Shown in pieces: positions 18,694 to 28,269 of a DNA stretch of 64,000 nucleotides. The notes under the pieces are model-generated. The model worked only from the letters and a program-made list of their open reading frames with translations, ran no database searches and was not told the DNA's origin. The stretch is from Paraglaciecola mesophila (GTDB taxonomy: Bacteria > Pseudomonadota > Gammaproteobacteria > Enterobacterales > Alteromonadaceae). The DNA is taken from positions 744,001-808,000 of the forward strand of contig NZ_CP047656.1 in NCBI RefSeq assembly GCF_009906955.1, read 5' to 3'. Numbering within the stretch: the stretch's first letter is position 1; every line of letters begins with the position of its first letter. The position numbers were made by a program, and so were the translations under genes.

Positions 18694-19002
18694 CTACCTA
18701 AGCTCCGGCGCCAAACCTTTGAGCATACTGAGCAGTAGTTTGTGTTTCTTCAGATCCACCGGTTTATGCACCACCTCAGTGCTTGCAGGGTAGGTTTGAA
18801 GGCAATTATGGTTAACATAGTTGTGCCTTGGTCGAATCGGCCTTGGGCTAAAACCCCCCGCGCAATTAGGACAAACATTTTCCAACAGTTGCTCCACACA
18901 CACTTGGCAAAATGTGCATTCAAACGTGCATATCATGGCATCTTGTGCGTCTGGCGCTAGTGCTTTGTTGCAGTGTTCACAGCTAGGACGTAGGGCTAAC
19001 AT
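18694..19002 (-). CDS. DUF1272 zinc-ribbon-like protein
   Basis: About 102 residues from the ATG at 19002; an upstream in-frame start at 19062 would add 20 residues that do not match the family. The protein begins MLALRPSCEHCNKALAPDA, continues AMICTFECTFCQVCVE and CPNCAGGF, then RPIRP, which is the DUF1272 signature. Five CxxC or CxxxC-type pairs suggest it binds one or two zinc ions. The C-terminal 40 residues extend beyond the usual domain. It is cytoplasmic, with no known function, and monocistronic beside the oxidoreductase. Confidence 0.8.
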   Translation of the reverse strand: MLALRPSCEHCNKALAPDAQDAMICTFECTFCQVCVEQLLENVCPNCAGGFSPRPIRPRHNYVNHNCLQTYPASTEVVHKPVDLKKHKLLLSMLKGLAPELR

Positions 19003-19160
19003 AGTGTTTATCTCATCCTTTTTTGGTAAATGTAAGAAAGTGTTAAATTGATATATAGACACTCAGGCGCAATTAATTTACCCTTGATAAACAAGACGTT
19101 GAAAGGCTTAAGTGCTGAATTAAATGTACGCGCCTATGACAAATGTCACAAGGAACTTAA

Positions 19161-20459
19161 TTGAATATTACTGACACCAGTGCCCAAGATACCCTGCTTG
19201 AGAAACCCGCCGGCAAAAAACGACTTTGGCGTGTGCTCGTCGTTGCCTTGGTGTGCATTCTTATTGTCGCTACATTTTGGAGCACGATAACAAATTGGTC
19301 ATCAGCGGATACCAGTTTATCCATGCAAAATGTCAGAGTGGCCACCGTTATTGAAAAAGACTTTGTGCGTGACTTATCCGTGCAAGGTCGAGTCGTTGCG
19401 GCCATTAGCCCTCGCCTCTATAGCCCAGCTCAAGGCACTATCACTTTTGAGGTCGATGCTGGCGATAAAGTCACAAAAAACCAGCTATTAGCCACCATTG
19501 AAAGCCCAGAGTTGACCAATAAGCTTAAACAAGAAGAATCAAGCTTACAGCGCAATAAACTAGAGTTAGACCGACAACGTATCCAGGGTAAAAAATTGGC
19601 GTTAGAAAAACAAAAAGCCGCTGATTTAGCGAAAGTGGCCATGGTCGCCGCTGAAAGGGAAAAACGTCGAGCAGACAACGCTTATGCCACTCACGCCATC
19701 AGCCAAATTGATTTTGAAAAAGCCCAAGATGATTTAAAAAACGCGCAACTGGTACTCAAGCATGCGCTACAAGATGCCAACTTAGATCAAGAAAGCCTCG
19801 ATTTTGAGCTTAAAACCCAACAATTATTAGTTGAACGTCAGGCCTTACAAGTGGCAGAAACCAGACGCCAAGTGGCTCAACTAGAAGTGCGCTCGCCCGT
19901 TAACGGTATGGTGGGAAACTTAGCGGTGCAACAAAAAAATCAGGTCAGTAAAAATCAGCCCATATTAAGTGTCGTGGATTTGTCTGAGTTTGAATTAGAA
20001 GTCGATATTCCCGAAAGCTATGCCGACGATCTCGCTATAGGCATGGATGCCCAAGTAAGCTTAAATAATCAATTATTTGCTGCTGTGCTGGTCACCATCT
20101 CCCCTGAAATTGAGAACAATCAAGTGGCAGGACGCGTGCGCTTCGCCAAAGAAAATGAACAAGGCGAAGCACTACAACAACCAGCAGGCTTACGGCAAAA
20201 TCAGCGCCTTAGTACCCGTATATTGATGGAACACAAAGAAAATGCCCTAACCCTAACCCGAGGGCAATTTTTGCAAAGTGACAATGGCCGATTTGCCTAT
20301 GTGATTAAAAACGACATGGCCTTACGCCAGCCTATTACCATAGGCGCGCGCAGCCTTAGTGAAGTAGAAATTTTAGCCGGGTTAACAAAAGGCGATCTGG
20401 TGATCATTTCATCTACCGATGCACTAAAGGGAGCACAAACCGTCATGCTAGCCCGCTAG
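19161..20459 (+). CDS. HlyD/MacA-type efflux adaptor of an ABC exporter
   Basis: 432-residue membrane-fusion protein. The chosen TTG start has AAGGAAC about 6 nt upstream; the next ATG would remove the membrane anchor. One N-terminal TM helix (residues about 22-45, VLVVALVCILIVATFWSTI) anchors it. A lipoyl half (PAQGTITFEVDAGDKVTKNQ) follows, then an unusually long coiled-coil hairpin (about residues 115-235), the second lipoyl half (EVRSPVNGMVGNLAVQQ) and a beta-barrel. It heads a four-gene set with an ATPase and two FtsX-fold permeases, so it probably bridges the periplasm for a MacAB-like exporter. Confidence 0.9.
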   Translation: MNITDTSAQDTLLEKPAGKKRLWRVLVVALVCILIVATFWSTITNWSSADTSLSMQNVRVATVIEKDFVRDLSVQGRVVAAISPRLYSPAQGTITFEVDAGDKVTKNQLLATIESPELTNKLKQEESSLQRNKLELDRQRIQGKKLALEKQKAADLAKVAMVAAEREKRRADNAYATHAISQIDFEKAQDDLKNAQLVLKHALQDANLDQESLDFELKTQQLLVERQALQVAETRRQVAQLEVRSPVNGMVGNLAVQQKNQVSKNQPILSVVDLSEFELEVDIPESYADDLAIGMDAQVSLNNQLFAAVLVTISPEIENNQVAGRVRFAKENEQGEALQQPAGLRQNQRLSTRILMEHKENALTLTRGQFLQSDNGRFAYVIKNDMALRQPITIGARSLSEVEILAGLTKGDLVIISSTDALKGAQTVMLAR

Positions 20460-20509
20460 GTAGACGCTACACATATACACGTTGAATTAAAATAATAACA
20501 AGGTGAAGT

Positions 20510-21220
20510 ATGTTAACGATGAATAATATTGGTAAGACCTTTACCACTGACGTGGTGCAAACCCATGCTTTACGGGATTTCAGTTTACAAGTAAATGAGG
20601 GTGACTTTTTAGCCGTAACTGGCACCTCAGGCTCCGGTAAAACAACATTTTTAAATGTGGCGGGGTTATTAGAAACCTTTGACAGCGGGCAGTACACCTT
20701 AGATGGTCAGGACATTCAAGGACTAAAAGACCGAGCCAGAAGCCAATTACGCAATGAAAAAATCGGCTTTATTTTTCAAAGTTTTAACCTAATTCCTGAT
20801 CTAAATTTATTCGATAATGTAGATGTTCCCCTACGCTATCGTGGATTTAACGCTAGCCAACGTAAAGAACGTATCATCAACAGCTTAGAACGCGTTGGTC
20901 TTGGTAAACGTTTGAAGCACCTCCCTTCACAGTTGTCAGGCGGGCAACAGCAGCGCGTCGCTATAGCCCGCGCATTGGCCGGTTCTCCACGCTTTTTACT
21001 GGCCGATGAGCCAACGGGAAACCTAGACAGCGATATGGCAAAGAGCGTGATGGCTTTGCTACAAGAAATTAATCAAAGCGGCACAACCATTATTATGGTT
21101 ACCCATGATAAAAGCTTGGCAGAACAAGCTCAGCGACAAATCATAGTCCGCGACGGTAAAGTATGTGATTCAACAGGACCTATCGCCCGCCCCGAATCAG
21201 TTAACGCAATCAATGTTTAA
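20510..21220 (+). CDS. ABC transporter ATPase, MacB/LolD type
   Basis: 236-residue nucleotide-binding subunit that powers the two permeases downstream. Walker A is GTSGSGKTT (about residues 42-50), the Q-loop is [10 protein letters not shown], the signature LSGGQQQR, Walker B FLLADEPT and the H-loop VTHDKS. All catalytic residues are present. The N-terminus ([14 protein letters not shown]) allows a second start 9 nt later. The 3' end overlaps the first permease gene by 8 nt. Sequence type is that of MacB/LolD ATPases, which work by mechanotransmission and do not move substrate across the inner membrane. Confidence 0.93.
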   Translation: MLTMNNIGKTFTTDVVQTHALRDFSLQVNEGDFLAVTGTSGSGKTTFLNVAGLLETFDSGQYTLDGQDIQGLKDRARSQLRNEKIGFIFQSFNLIPDLNLFDNVDVPLRYRGFNASQRKERIINSLERVGLGKRLKHLPSQLSGGQQQRVAIARALAGSPRFLLADEPTGNLDSDMAKSVMALLQEINQSGTTIIMVTHDKSLAEQAQRQIIVRDGKVCDSTGPIARPESVNAINV

Positions 21221-22520
21221 ATATTATGTACAACTTGCCCTTAGCAGTATTATGCGCGCAAAAGTGCATAGCCTACTGACAATGCTCACGATTGCCCTAG
21301 GGATAGCTGCGTGTACCATCACCTTAACCCTTGTTAGCAGTATGTCTGCTGACCCTATCAGTCACAAGAGTGGTCAATTGTTTCGCGTACAGTTGGATAA
21401 TTGGGATCCCAATCAAGCTGCTATTTCCCCAGATTTACCACCAGAATTAGTCACTTGGACCGACGCCAACAATATAGTGAATGCCAAACAAGCAAAGCGA
21501 CAAAGCGCCAGTGCAATCACTTGGGGTATGGTTAATCCGTCAGAACAAGGCTTAACGCCCTTTTTGGCACTCATGCGCGTGACCAGTAAAGACTTTTTTC
21601 CCATGTTTGATACACCGTTTATCTATGGCGCAGGTTGGGATGAAAGCGCAGAGCAAAATAACGACTATGTGGTTGTGCTTAGCAAAGAAACAAATCAACG
21701 GGTGTTTAATGGGGTTAACTCAGTGGGTAAAACACTGACAATGCTTGGTTCGACATTTACCGTTGTTGGGGTGCTTGATGATTGGCATCTGTCTCCTAAG
21801 TTTTACGATATGTCTTATGGCGCATTTAGTGCGCCAGAAGATATTTATCTGCCCCTTGGTTTAAAACCCGTATTCGAATTACCCCATGGCGGTATTACTA
21901 GTTGCTGGAAGGCAGTGGAAAGCGAGCGTTACGATGCGTTTTTGCACTCGGAATGCATTAACTTTCAACTCTGGGTAGAGCTTGAAGATAGTAACGAAAA
22001 AGCACAGTTTAACCAATACTTAACGAACTATGTCACCCAACAAAAAACACTTGGTCGATTTGCACGACCGCTCAACAATCGTCTTTTAAACGTTGTGCAA
22101 TGGTTGGAATACAAACAAGTGGTGAAACAAGACATACAAGTGATGTTTTGGCTGTCGGTCATGTTTCTACTCGTTTGCCTTATCAATGCAGCCAGTTTAC
22201 TCAGCGCTAAATTACACACCAAGCACAGTGAAATAGGATTACGCCGAGCACTAGGGGCGAATTTCAGTCAAATTACTTTGCAATACTCCGTCGAAATTGT
22301 GTTTATCGGCTTATGTGGCGGAATATTAGGCGTATTACTTGCTATTTTTGGCTTACAAGGTGTTGCCACACTTTACGCAGGTTACGGGCAATTGATTGAA
22401 TTAGATTTAACGGTAGTGACCAGTGTTATTTCGCTCGCTGTTGTAGGCACCATTATCGCAGGGTTAATACCTGTCTACTCTGCCTGTAGGCCTGTCCCAG
22501 CTATGCAGATTAAACAATAA
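21213..22520 (+). CDS. FtsX/MacB-type ABC permease 1
   Basis: 435 residues from the ATG at 21213, inside the end of the ATPase gene; this start gives [17 protein letters not shown], the usual amphipathic entry of MacB-type permeases. One N-terminal TM (SLLTMLTIALGIAACTITLTLV) is followed by a periplasmic MacB core domain of about 230 residues and three C-terminal TM helices with the FtsX pattern (HSEIGLRRALGANFSQI between TM2 and TM3). The periplasmic part contains several Trp and a pair of Cys (TSCWKAV, HSECINF) that could form a disulfide. It probably dimerises with the next permease. Confidence 0.9.
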   Translation: MFKYYVQLALSSIMRAKVHSLLTMLTIALGIAACTITLTLVSSMSADPISHKSGQLFRVQLDNWDPNQAAISPDLPPELVTWTDANNIVNAKQAKRQSASAITWGMVNPSEQGLTPFLALMRVTSKDFFPMFDTPFIYGAGWDESAEQNNDYVVVLSKETNQRVFNGVNSVGKTLTMLGSTFTVVGVLDDWHLSPKFYDMSYGAFSAPEDIYLPLGLKPVFELPHGGITSCWKAVESERYDAFLHSECINFQLWVELEDSNEKAQFNQYLTNYVTQQKTLGRFARPLNNRLLNVVQWLEYKQVVKQDIQVMFWLSVMFLLVCLINAASLLSAKLHTKHSEIGLRRALGANFSQITLQYSVEIVFIGLCGGILGVLLAIFGLQGVATLYAGYGQLIELDLTVVTSVISLAVVGTIIAGLIPVYSACRPVPAMQIKQ

Positions 22521-22533
22521 ATAGGATTTTGTG

Positions 22534-23760
22534 ATGCAACTTTTTCTCAATATGGGTCCTATTTTTCGGGCATTAATGGGCCAGCGTTTTAGCGCTATTT
22601 TAGTGGTTGTTCAAATTGCGATTACGATGGCAATCATTACCAATGGGCTGGCCATCACCTGGGAGCGATTTTTACACATAGAGCGTCATACGGGAATTGA
22701 TGAGCAAAATACCTTTTTTTTAACCAGTTCCGGGTTCACTCAAGACTTTAACCCTCGCGCCACAATCGAAAGTGATTTACGCCTTATTCGCGCCACTAAT
22801 GGCGTCATCGATGCAGTACAAACCAATTCCTTTCCTCTATCAGATAGCGGCAATTGGTATGAACTACAAACCACAACCGATAAAGACGCAGCGCTTATTC
22901 CTGCCGCGAGTTATAAATTTGACGAGCACGGGATAAACACCTTTGGTTTAACCCTAGTCGCAGGTGAAAATTTCAGTGCGCAAGATACCCTTTGGTTAGA
23001 CGAAGCTGATAGCCAGTGGCCAAGCCATGTGTTGATATCGAAAGCAACTGCAACAGCGTTATTTGGCGAATCACATTGGCAAACGGCTGTGGGTAAAACG
23101 CTTTTTGTTAATCAAAATACGCCGCTTATTGTCAAAGGGATCGTTAAACAATTACATGCCCCTTGGGTTGAATGGCCTCATGTTGAGAAGACCATTATCT
23201 CCCCTGCCCGGGTGACCCATAACTCAGCGCGTTATGTCATTCGTACTCAGCCAGGTAGACTCAATGACCTTATGCAAAGCGTGACAGCTAAACTTGCAAA
23301 AGAAAATACCCAACGTGTGATCCGCAAGGTAAAAAGCATTCAACAAGCCAAGGACGAAATCTATGCAGCTGATATCGCAACGGTAAGTATTCTGTTGGTG
23401 GTAATTGTAGTGTTAGCGTTCGTAACGGCTATGGGTGTGGCTGGTCTGGCGAGTTTTAATATTGATAAGCGTCGTCAGCAAATCGGTATACGCAGGGCTC
23501 TGGGCGCAAGCAAGGCACAAATACTTCAATATTTCATGCTAGAAAACGCCTTATTATGCTCGGTTGGAGCGGTGCTTGGGGTGCTGCTCACCTTTATGCT
23601 AAACCTATTTCTGGTGGATAGATATTCCTTAACGCCACTGCCCTTGCTCTACGTACCGATAGGTGTGCTTATATTATTTTTCATCAGCCAACTGGCCGTT
23701 ATTAAACCCGCAGTAAGGGCGATGAGTGTGTCACCCGCTATGGCAACTCGCAGTATTTAG
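22534..23760 (+). CDS. FtsX/MacB-type ABC permease 2
   Basis: 408 residues from ATG 22534 (an overlapping GTG at 22531 is too close to the AGGA). It has the same architecture as its neighbour: N-terminal TM (RFSAILVVVQIAITMAIITNG), a MacB-type periplasmic core of about 240 residues, and three C-terminal TMs with FNIDKRRQQIGIRRALGASKAQ in the coupling region. The two permeases are only distantly alike, so they most likely form a heterodimer. Adaptor, ATPase and two permeases resemble exporters linked to peptide, antibiotic or lipoprotein traffic; the cargo is unknown. The gene ends the operon. Confidence 0.9.
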   Translation: MQLFLNMGPIFRALMGQRFSAILVVVQIAITMAIITNGLAITWERFLHIERHTGIDEQNTFFLTSSGFTQDFNPRATIESDLRLIRATNGVIDAVQTNSFPLSDSGNWYELQTTTDKDAALIPAASYKFDEHGINTFGLTLVAGENFSAQDTLWLDEADSQWPSHVLISKATATALFGESHWQTAVGKTLFVNQNTPLIVKGIVKQLHAPWVEWPHVEKTIISPARVTHNSARYVIRTQPGRLNDLMQSVTAKLAKENTQRVIRKVKSIQQAKDEIYAADIATVSILLVVIVVLAFVTAMGVAGLASFNIDKRRQQIGIRRALGASKAQILQYFMLENALLCSVGAVLGVLLTFMLNLFLVDRYSLTPLPLLYVPIGVLILFFISQLAVIKPAVRAMSVSPAMATRSI

Positions 23761-23811
23761 CTTATTTTTGGAGGAAACAAATCGCCATTTTTTAGGGATT
23801 AAAAAGAAAAA

Positions 23812-23831
23812 CGCAGTCAAATTTGACTGCG
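23812..23831 (-). terminator. Rho-independent terminator of the agarase gene
   Basis: A perfect 20-nt palindromic hairpin (CGCAGTCAAA/TTTGACTGCG) lies 40 nt beyond the agarase stop. Read on the minus strand it is followed by TTTTTCTTTTTAA, a good U-tract. In the plus direction the trailing sequence is not U-rich. Confidence 0.8.
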
Positions 23832-23870
23832 CTTCTAATGATTTTCTCTGTGCTGGTTTTATCTCATATC

Positions 23871-26252
23871 TTACTTATTATCAAAGCGTCGCTCATACAT
23901 ACCTTTATGCAGGCTCTTAGCAGCATTCACCATAGGGGCATAAGGAGTGTCAGTCACGTTGACAAAACCAACATTGTAGTTTTCACCATCATAGGCGCGA
24001 CCTGTGATCGGCGAGTCCATATATTGAAACCAATGCGCACCAATGAAATATGGGTTGTCGATGATCGTGCCCATATAATCTTGGTACATATCAGCGCGAT
24101 CTTGCTGATTCGCTGCATGTATCAAACCAGGATGGAATAAACCACTGTCGGTCGCGCCAATATGAAATTCCCCGACGATTGATGGCATGTCAAAGTCATC
24201 TAGAAATCCCCAGCCTTTTGGATGTAGGCCTTCTTTGTATATGTTGTAACTCATTACGTCCACGTACTGAGTAGCGGCTTTAGCCACTTCCATCGGCATC
24301 CCCCAATCAGCAAAACGCGAACCTAAATACAAGTGATTAGGCAAATAGGTTTGCATGGCGGTATCAACTATTGAGAAATACTTATCAGCATAGGCGTAAA
24401 GCATTTCGCTGTAATCCGCCAGTTGTTGCTTTTCTTGTGCTTTGTTGGTGGCAAGAACAGAATCAATTCCTTGATCAAAGTCAGACCACGAAGCAATGTT
24501 TTTCCCCCAAGCTGAATTTAATGCTTCAATCGAAATGTATTTGTCTTTAGCTAGTTTGGTAAACGCTGCCTTAGTGGGCACCTTGCTACCATCTCGTTTT
24601 AAGGTATTAAATACGATGCCGTAACGTGATTGAGGCGTTTCGCTGCGCCCAAAGCTCTTTTCGTTATCAATAAACACCCCAACACACCAAGGGGTATTTT
24701 TTACTTCATCGGCGATCACGCTAACCGTATGCATGGCGCGCGCTTTAAATTTAGGATCGAATACGTCCGGCATGTTGCCCCAAAAATCATCACCACTTGA
24801 CACTGTTTTAAAGTCACCAATAATCCAACCATTAGCAAAAAACGGCACTTGCTGATTATCGTAATAGGCTGGGTCGGTCCAATTGCCGAGCGAGGTGAAT
24901 CCCCAACTGCGCATTCTATCTAGCGTCACGTCCTGCCACTTCTGCATATAGTCGTTGCTAATACCGCTATATTTACGGTCCAAATTGGCCGCATAAAAGC
25001 TATATGTTTCCCCTTGTTTTAGTGGCCCAGAATGCACTCCAGTGCGATAACCATAGTGTTTTCCCATGGGCTCATCGTAACTAGGTAACCATGTGAATAA
25101 ATCTTTTCGTAATTCAGATGCCACGAATCGGGCGGGAACAGCACTGTCGTTCACGCGGTTAAGCCCTTGTGAATCAGACGGCGTAACATCTGCGTTATCA
25201 GCTTTTACTAATACCTCAGGCGGGAAATCATAACCTGTCATGGTAGAAGAGTTCGCCAAGCGGATAATATCGATACCCGTTGCAAAATAAAGATAGCCGT
25301 CGGGGTCCACTAAACTCCACTTGCCATTATATTTCGCTGTTCTGAAATTGCCGGTAGCTTCCAATCTTGGGCCTTCTAACCAACCACCCCACTTTGAGCG
25401 AGGAACGTTCCATTTTCCATCGAGTGCTTGTAGTTCTTTGTCACGGGCGTTTTTTAATTCCGCTAACGAATGAACCTTACCGTCGAACTCGCGTTTCGCA
25501 TTCTGACCAAACTTATCGACCACCCCGGTAAGATAAAGTGTATCCATGGGTGGGTTTTGGCGTAGACGTATATCGTTTATCGTAATCTGCTTATCAAACA
25601 AGTTATTTTGCACACTCAAGGAAATTTTGCTGATCCCACTGAGTTTCAGGTTTTTCTTACCCCATAAAGAAATAAATTGCGTATCGTCTGATGTCCAAGT
25701 ATCTGGGTTTGAACGCAGACCAGAGGTAAAGTTAAATTCATTCTTATCGTCACTGATGGATTTGGCTAAGTCATGGCCGGCCATTTTTGCATAATAAGTA
25801 CGTTGTGGCCCGACGGGCACACTGACAGAACGAGTATAAGTATCACCGTTGGTATCTGAAATGTTCAAATATAACTGAACGGAGTGCTCACCCTGATTGC
25901 CGATATCAAACGCAATATTAAAATTATCCAAGTCGCTCCAATCCCACGGCTCATCAGGAACAAAGTCCACCGCACTATTGATATTTTCTTTACCATGAAA
26001 CACGACGGTCAAGCCGCTGTTTGGAGACTCAGTTACCGTGCCGGTCGCATTGGTGTATTTAACGTCTTTGAGGGACCCATCGTTAGAGGCAACAAATAAG
26101 GTTTCAAGTGTTTTTCCGGCCTTTTCACCTTGCTGGCTTTGTTGAAACTGAGTATCAGAAAAACCACTTTTAGGGTCGTTGGTTTCACTGGTACTACACC
26201 CTGTTAACGCACTAACAATTGCGCTAAACAATAGCGTTTTACTGGCATTCAT
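23871..26252 (-). CDS. GH50 beta-agarase, predicted outer-membrane or periplasmic lipoprotein
   Basis: 793 residues. The lipobox ALTGC (Cys19) predicts a lipoprotein. Residues about 50-235 form a CBM-like beta-sandwich, and about 280-790 the GH50 (clan GH-A) TIM barrel. The two catalytic carboxylates sit in typical settings: the acid/base Glu531 in CVGVFIDNEKSFG and the nucleophile Glu695 in SIVGEFHIGATDSGLFHPG. GH50 enzymes cut beta-1,4 bonds of agarose, often in exo fashion, to neoagarobiose, the substrate of GH117 encoded nearby. The gene is divergent from the sugar-porter operon, with a shared pair of ATTGTTAACAAT palindromes in between. Whether it is exo or endo, and on which membrane face it sits, cannot be read here. 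Confidence 0.93.
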   Translation of the reverse strand: MNASKTLLFSAIVSALTGCSTSETNDPKSGFSDTQFQQSQQGEKAGKTLETLFVASNDGSLKDVKYTNATGTVTESPNSGLTVVFHGKENINSAVDFVPDEPWDWSDLDNFNIAFDIGNQGEHSVQLYLNISDTNGDTYTRSVSVPVGPQRTYYAKMAGHDLAKSISDDKNEFNFTSGLRSNPDTWTSDDTQFISLWGKKNLKLSGISKISLSVQNNLFDKQITINDIRLRQNPPMDTLYLTGVVDKFGQNAKREFDGKVHSLAELKNARDKELQALDGKWNVPRSKWGGWLEGPRLEATGNFRTAKYNGKWSLVDPDGYLYFATGIDIIRLANSSTMTGYDFPPEVLVKADNADVTPSDSQGLNRVNDSAVPARFVASELRKDLFTWLPSYDEPMGKHYGYRTGVHSGPLKQGETYSFYAANLDRKYSGISNDYMQKWQDVTLDRMRSWGFTSLGNWTDPAYYDNQQVPFFANGWIIGDFKTVSSGDDFWGNMPDVFDPKFKARAMHTVSVIADEVKNTPWCVGVFIDNEKSFGRSETPQSRYGIVFNTLKRDGSKVPTKAAFTKLAKDKYISIEALNSAWGKNIASWSDFDQGIDSVLATNKAQEKQQLADYSEMLYAYADKYFSIVDTAMQTYLPNHLYLGSRFADWGMPMEVAKAATQYVDVMSYNIYKEGLHPKGWGFLDDFDMPSIVGEFHIGATDSGLFHPGLIHAANQQDRADMYQDYMGTIIDNPYFIGAHWFQYMDSPITGRAYDGENYNVGFVNVTDTPYAPMVNAAKSLHKGMYERRFDNK

Positions 26253-26321
26253 AATTGTCCCTCTGAAAGAATATTAACATAATTTACAATTCGGCATTAT
26301 ACACAGTGAACTCATCATGTA

Positions 26322-26335
26322 AATTGTTAACAATT
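26322..26335. promoter_or_regulatory. Operator-like palindrome AATTGTTAACAATT (agarase side)
   Basis: Perfect 14-bp palindrome about 70 nt upstream of the agarase start codon. The same core occurs near the divergent porter gene and before the dioxygenase gene at 35.7 kb. This is consistent with a shared transcription factor; which one is unknown. Confidence 0.6.
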
Positions 26336-26591
26336 AATTAAATTTTGATTTTAATTGCATTGCCGTAAACTTATGCTGATAAATCATATATTTGAATATC
26401 TTATTAGAGCAAAAGTCGACAACAATTGATGATAAATGTCTTATACTGCATCGAAAAATAGCCTGTTAATGGACAATCGTGAAACACCCAGCATAAATTT
26501 ATTAACATTCCGCTGCACGTCGTTAATCTCTTAGCCCACGTAATATCAGTGTGATAAAACCGCCGTGCTAGTTTCATGCATTCATAATAAT

Positions 26592-26607
26592 TAATTGTTA
26601 ACAATTA
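26592..26607. promoter_or_regulatory. Operator-like palindrome TAATTGTTAACAATTA (porter side)
   Basis: Perfect 16-bp palindrome about 70 nt upstream of the sugar-porter start, mirroring the agarase-side copy at almost the same distance from its gene. The 256-nt stretch between the two copies holds no convincing gene and is AT-rich, as expected for a divergent promoter region. Confidence 0.62.
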
Positions 26608-26678
26608 TCAATTTTTGCGTTAGCATTAAGCAAAGACGATTTGAGTAACCTTGTGACTCAAGCAAAATAGGAACACCA

Positions 26679-28268
26679 ATGAATAATCAAGTGAAACATG
26701 TATTCTTCTGCGCCATTGTAGTGGCATTCGGAGGATTCATTTTTGGTCTAGACGCTGCCCTCATCTCTGGTACAGTGCGTTTTATCTCCGCTGAGTTTGC
26801 CCTGTCAGACCTACAAATCGGTGCTGTCGTCAGTGCGCCTGGATTTGGTGTGTTATTTGCCTTACTGATAACAGGCGTAATTTGCGATAAGTACGGTCGT
26901 CGTCAAGCGTTACTCATTATTTCCTTTCTGTACATATTATCTGCAGTGGCATCTGTATGCGCTTTCTCATTTGAAATGTTGGTGACGGCGCGCTTTGTTG
27001 GTGGCTTGGCGTTTACGTCTCTATCCGTGGCGGCCATGTATATCGGTGAAATTGCACCGCCAAAACTGCGTGGTAAGTTAGTCGCCATGATCCAAATTAA
27101 TATCGTTATTGGCCTCTCTGCGGCTTATTTTGCCAACTACATGATACTGCAAGTCTCACAAATGGACGCGGATTGGGTTTCTGCTATGGGCATAGATACA
27201 CATACGTGGCGCTGGATGCTGGGTATCGAAATTATTCCTGCCGTCATATGGCTTTTCTTGCTCATTTTAATCCCTCGCAGCCCACGTTGGTTAGTCATGA
27301 ATAACCGTATTACAGAAGCAAAATCGGTGTTGCAGCAATTTTTAACGACCGAAGAAGTCAATAAAGAGCTGGAACAAATCCAGCATAGTGTTGAACTTGG
27401 AGATAAACACACGCTTTCTACCATGGAAGCCATCAAAGCCATGTTCGGAAGCAAAATGCGCAAAGCAGCGCTAATTGGTTTAACCATGGGCGTAGTACAG
27501 CAAATTACCGGCATCAATGCGATTATGTTCTATGCCCCTACCGTATTCGAGCAAGTGGGATTGGGTACGAACGCGGCGTTTTTTCAGGCGCTGATCGTCG
27601 GGTTAGTCAGTGTCCTATTTACTGTAGCAGCGGTGCTCTTAGTGGATAAACTCGGGCGCCGACCACTCGTTATATACGGATTAGCAGCGGGGACCATTAG
27701 CTTATTTATGTGTCATTATGCATTTAGCCATGCCACGTACATGCTAACCCCAGAGCAGATCTCAACATTTGCCAACGAACACAAGATCGCCAGTATGCAC
27801 AATATGCTAAATACGGCGTTCTCTTCAGATATAGAATTTAAGAATCAATTGCAGACAGTTATTGGCGTAGAGGAATTCAGACGACACGAAGGACAACTGA
27901 TGCAGATGGCGACCAATGTCAACGCGAACATGATACTCATTGGTGTAATGGGTTATATCGCTGCATTTCACTTCTCGATCGGCCCTGTTATGTGGGTGCT
28001 GTTCTCAGAAATATTCCCTATCGCGATCCGCGGTACTGCTATTCCTATGTTTGCCTTACTAGCGAGCATTGTTAGCTACTTAGTGCAACAGTTCTTTCCT
28101 TGGCAACTAAGTCACATGGGAGCCAGTAATATCTTCCTGTTCTATGCCATAAGTGGTGCTATTGGTTTTGTGATCTTGTTTAAAATCATGCCTGAAACCA
28201 AGAATAAAACCATCGAAGAGATCGAATTAGATTTAGACAGCACTAAACGCAAAGTGAGTGTGGCCTAA
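26679..28268 (+). CDS. MFS sugar porter
   Basis: 529-residue, 12-TM proton/sugar symporter of the major facilitator superfamily. Sugar-porter motifs are all present: [11 protein letters not shown] (loop 2-3), [13 protein letters not shown] after TM6, [14 protein letters not shown] in TM7, DKLGRRPLV in loop 8-9 and [13 protein letters not shown] after TM12. It is longer than typical 460-480-residue porters because of an insert of about 60 polar residues between TM9 and TM10 ([14 protein letters not shown]...). First gene of the agar-sugar operon, it probably imports galactose, anhydrogalactose or neoagarobiose; because GH117 has no signal peptide, neoagarobiose uptake is plausible. ATTGTTAACAAT operator upstream. 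Confidence 0.9.
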   Translation: MNNQVKHVFFCAIVVAFGGFIFGLDAALISGTVRFISAEFALSDLQIGAVVSAPGFGVLFALLITGVICDKYGRRQALLIISFLYILSAVASVCAFSFEMLVTARFVGGLAFTSLSVAAMYIGEIAPPKLRGKLVAMIQINIVIGLSAAYFANYMILQVSQMDADWVSAMGIDTHTWRWMLGIEIIPAVIWLFLLILIPRSPRWLVMNNRITEAKSVLQQFLTTEEVNKELEQIQHSVELGDKHTLSTMEAIKAMFGSKMRKAALIGLTMGVVQQITGINAIMFYAPTVFEQVGLGTNAAFFQALIVGLVSVLFTVAAVLLVDKLGRRPLVIYGLAAGTISLFMCHYAFSHATYMLTPEQISTFANEHKIASMHNMLNTAFSSDIEFKNQLQTVIGVEEFRRHEGQLMQMATNVNANMILIGVMGYIAAFHFSIGPVMWVLFSEIFPIAIRGTAIPMFALLASIVSYLVQQFFPWQLSHMGASNIFLFYAISGAIGFVILFKIMPETKNKTIEEIELDLDSTKRKVSVA

Positions 28269-28269
28269 T

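Noticed and set aside
23871..26252. GH42 or GH86 identity for the agarase
   Set aside because: The acid/base context VGVFIDNEKS and nucleophile context VGEFHIGA fit GH50; GH42 galactosidases and GH86 agarases have different surroundings.
26404..26604. 66-codon minus-strand frame in the agarase/porter gap
   Set aside because: No ribosome-binding site, unusual composition, and it overlaps the operator-like palindrome and the porter promoter.
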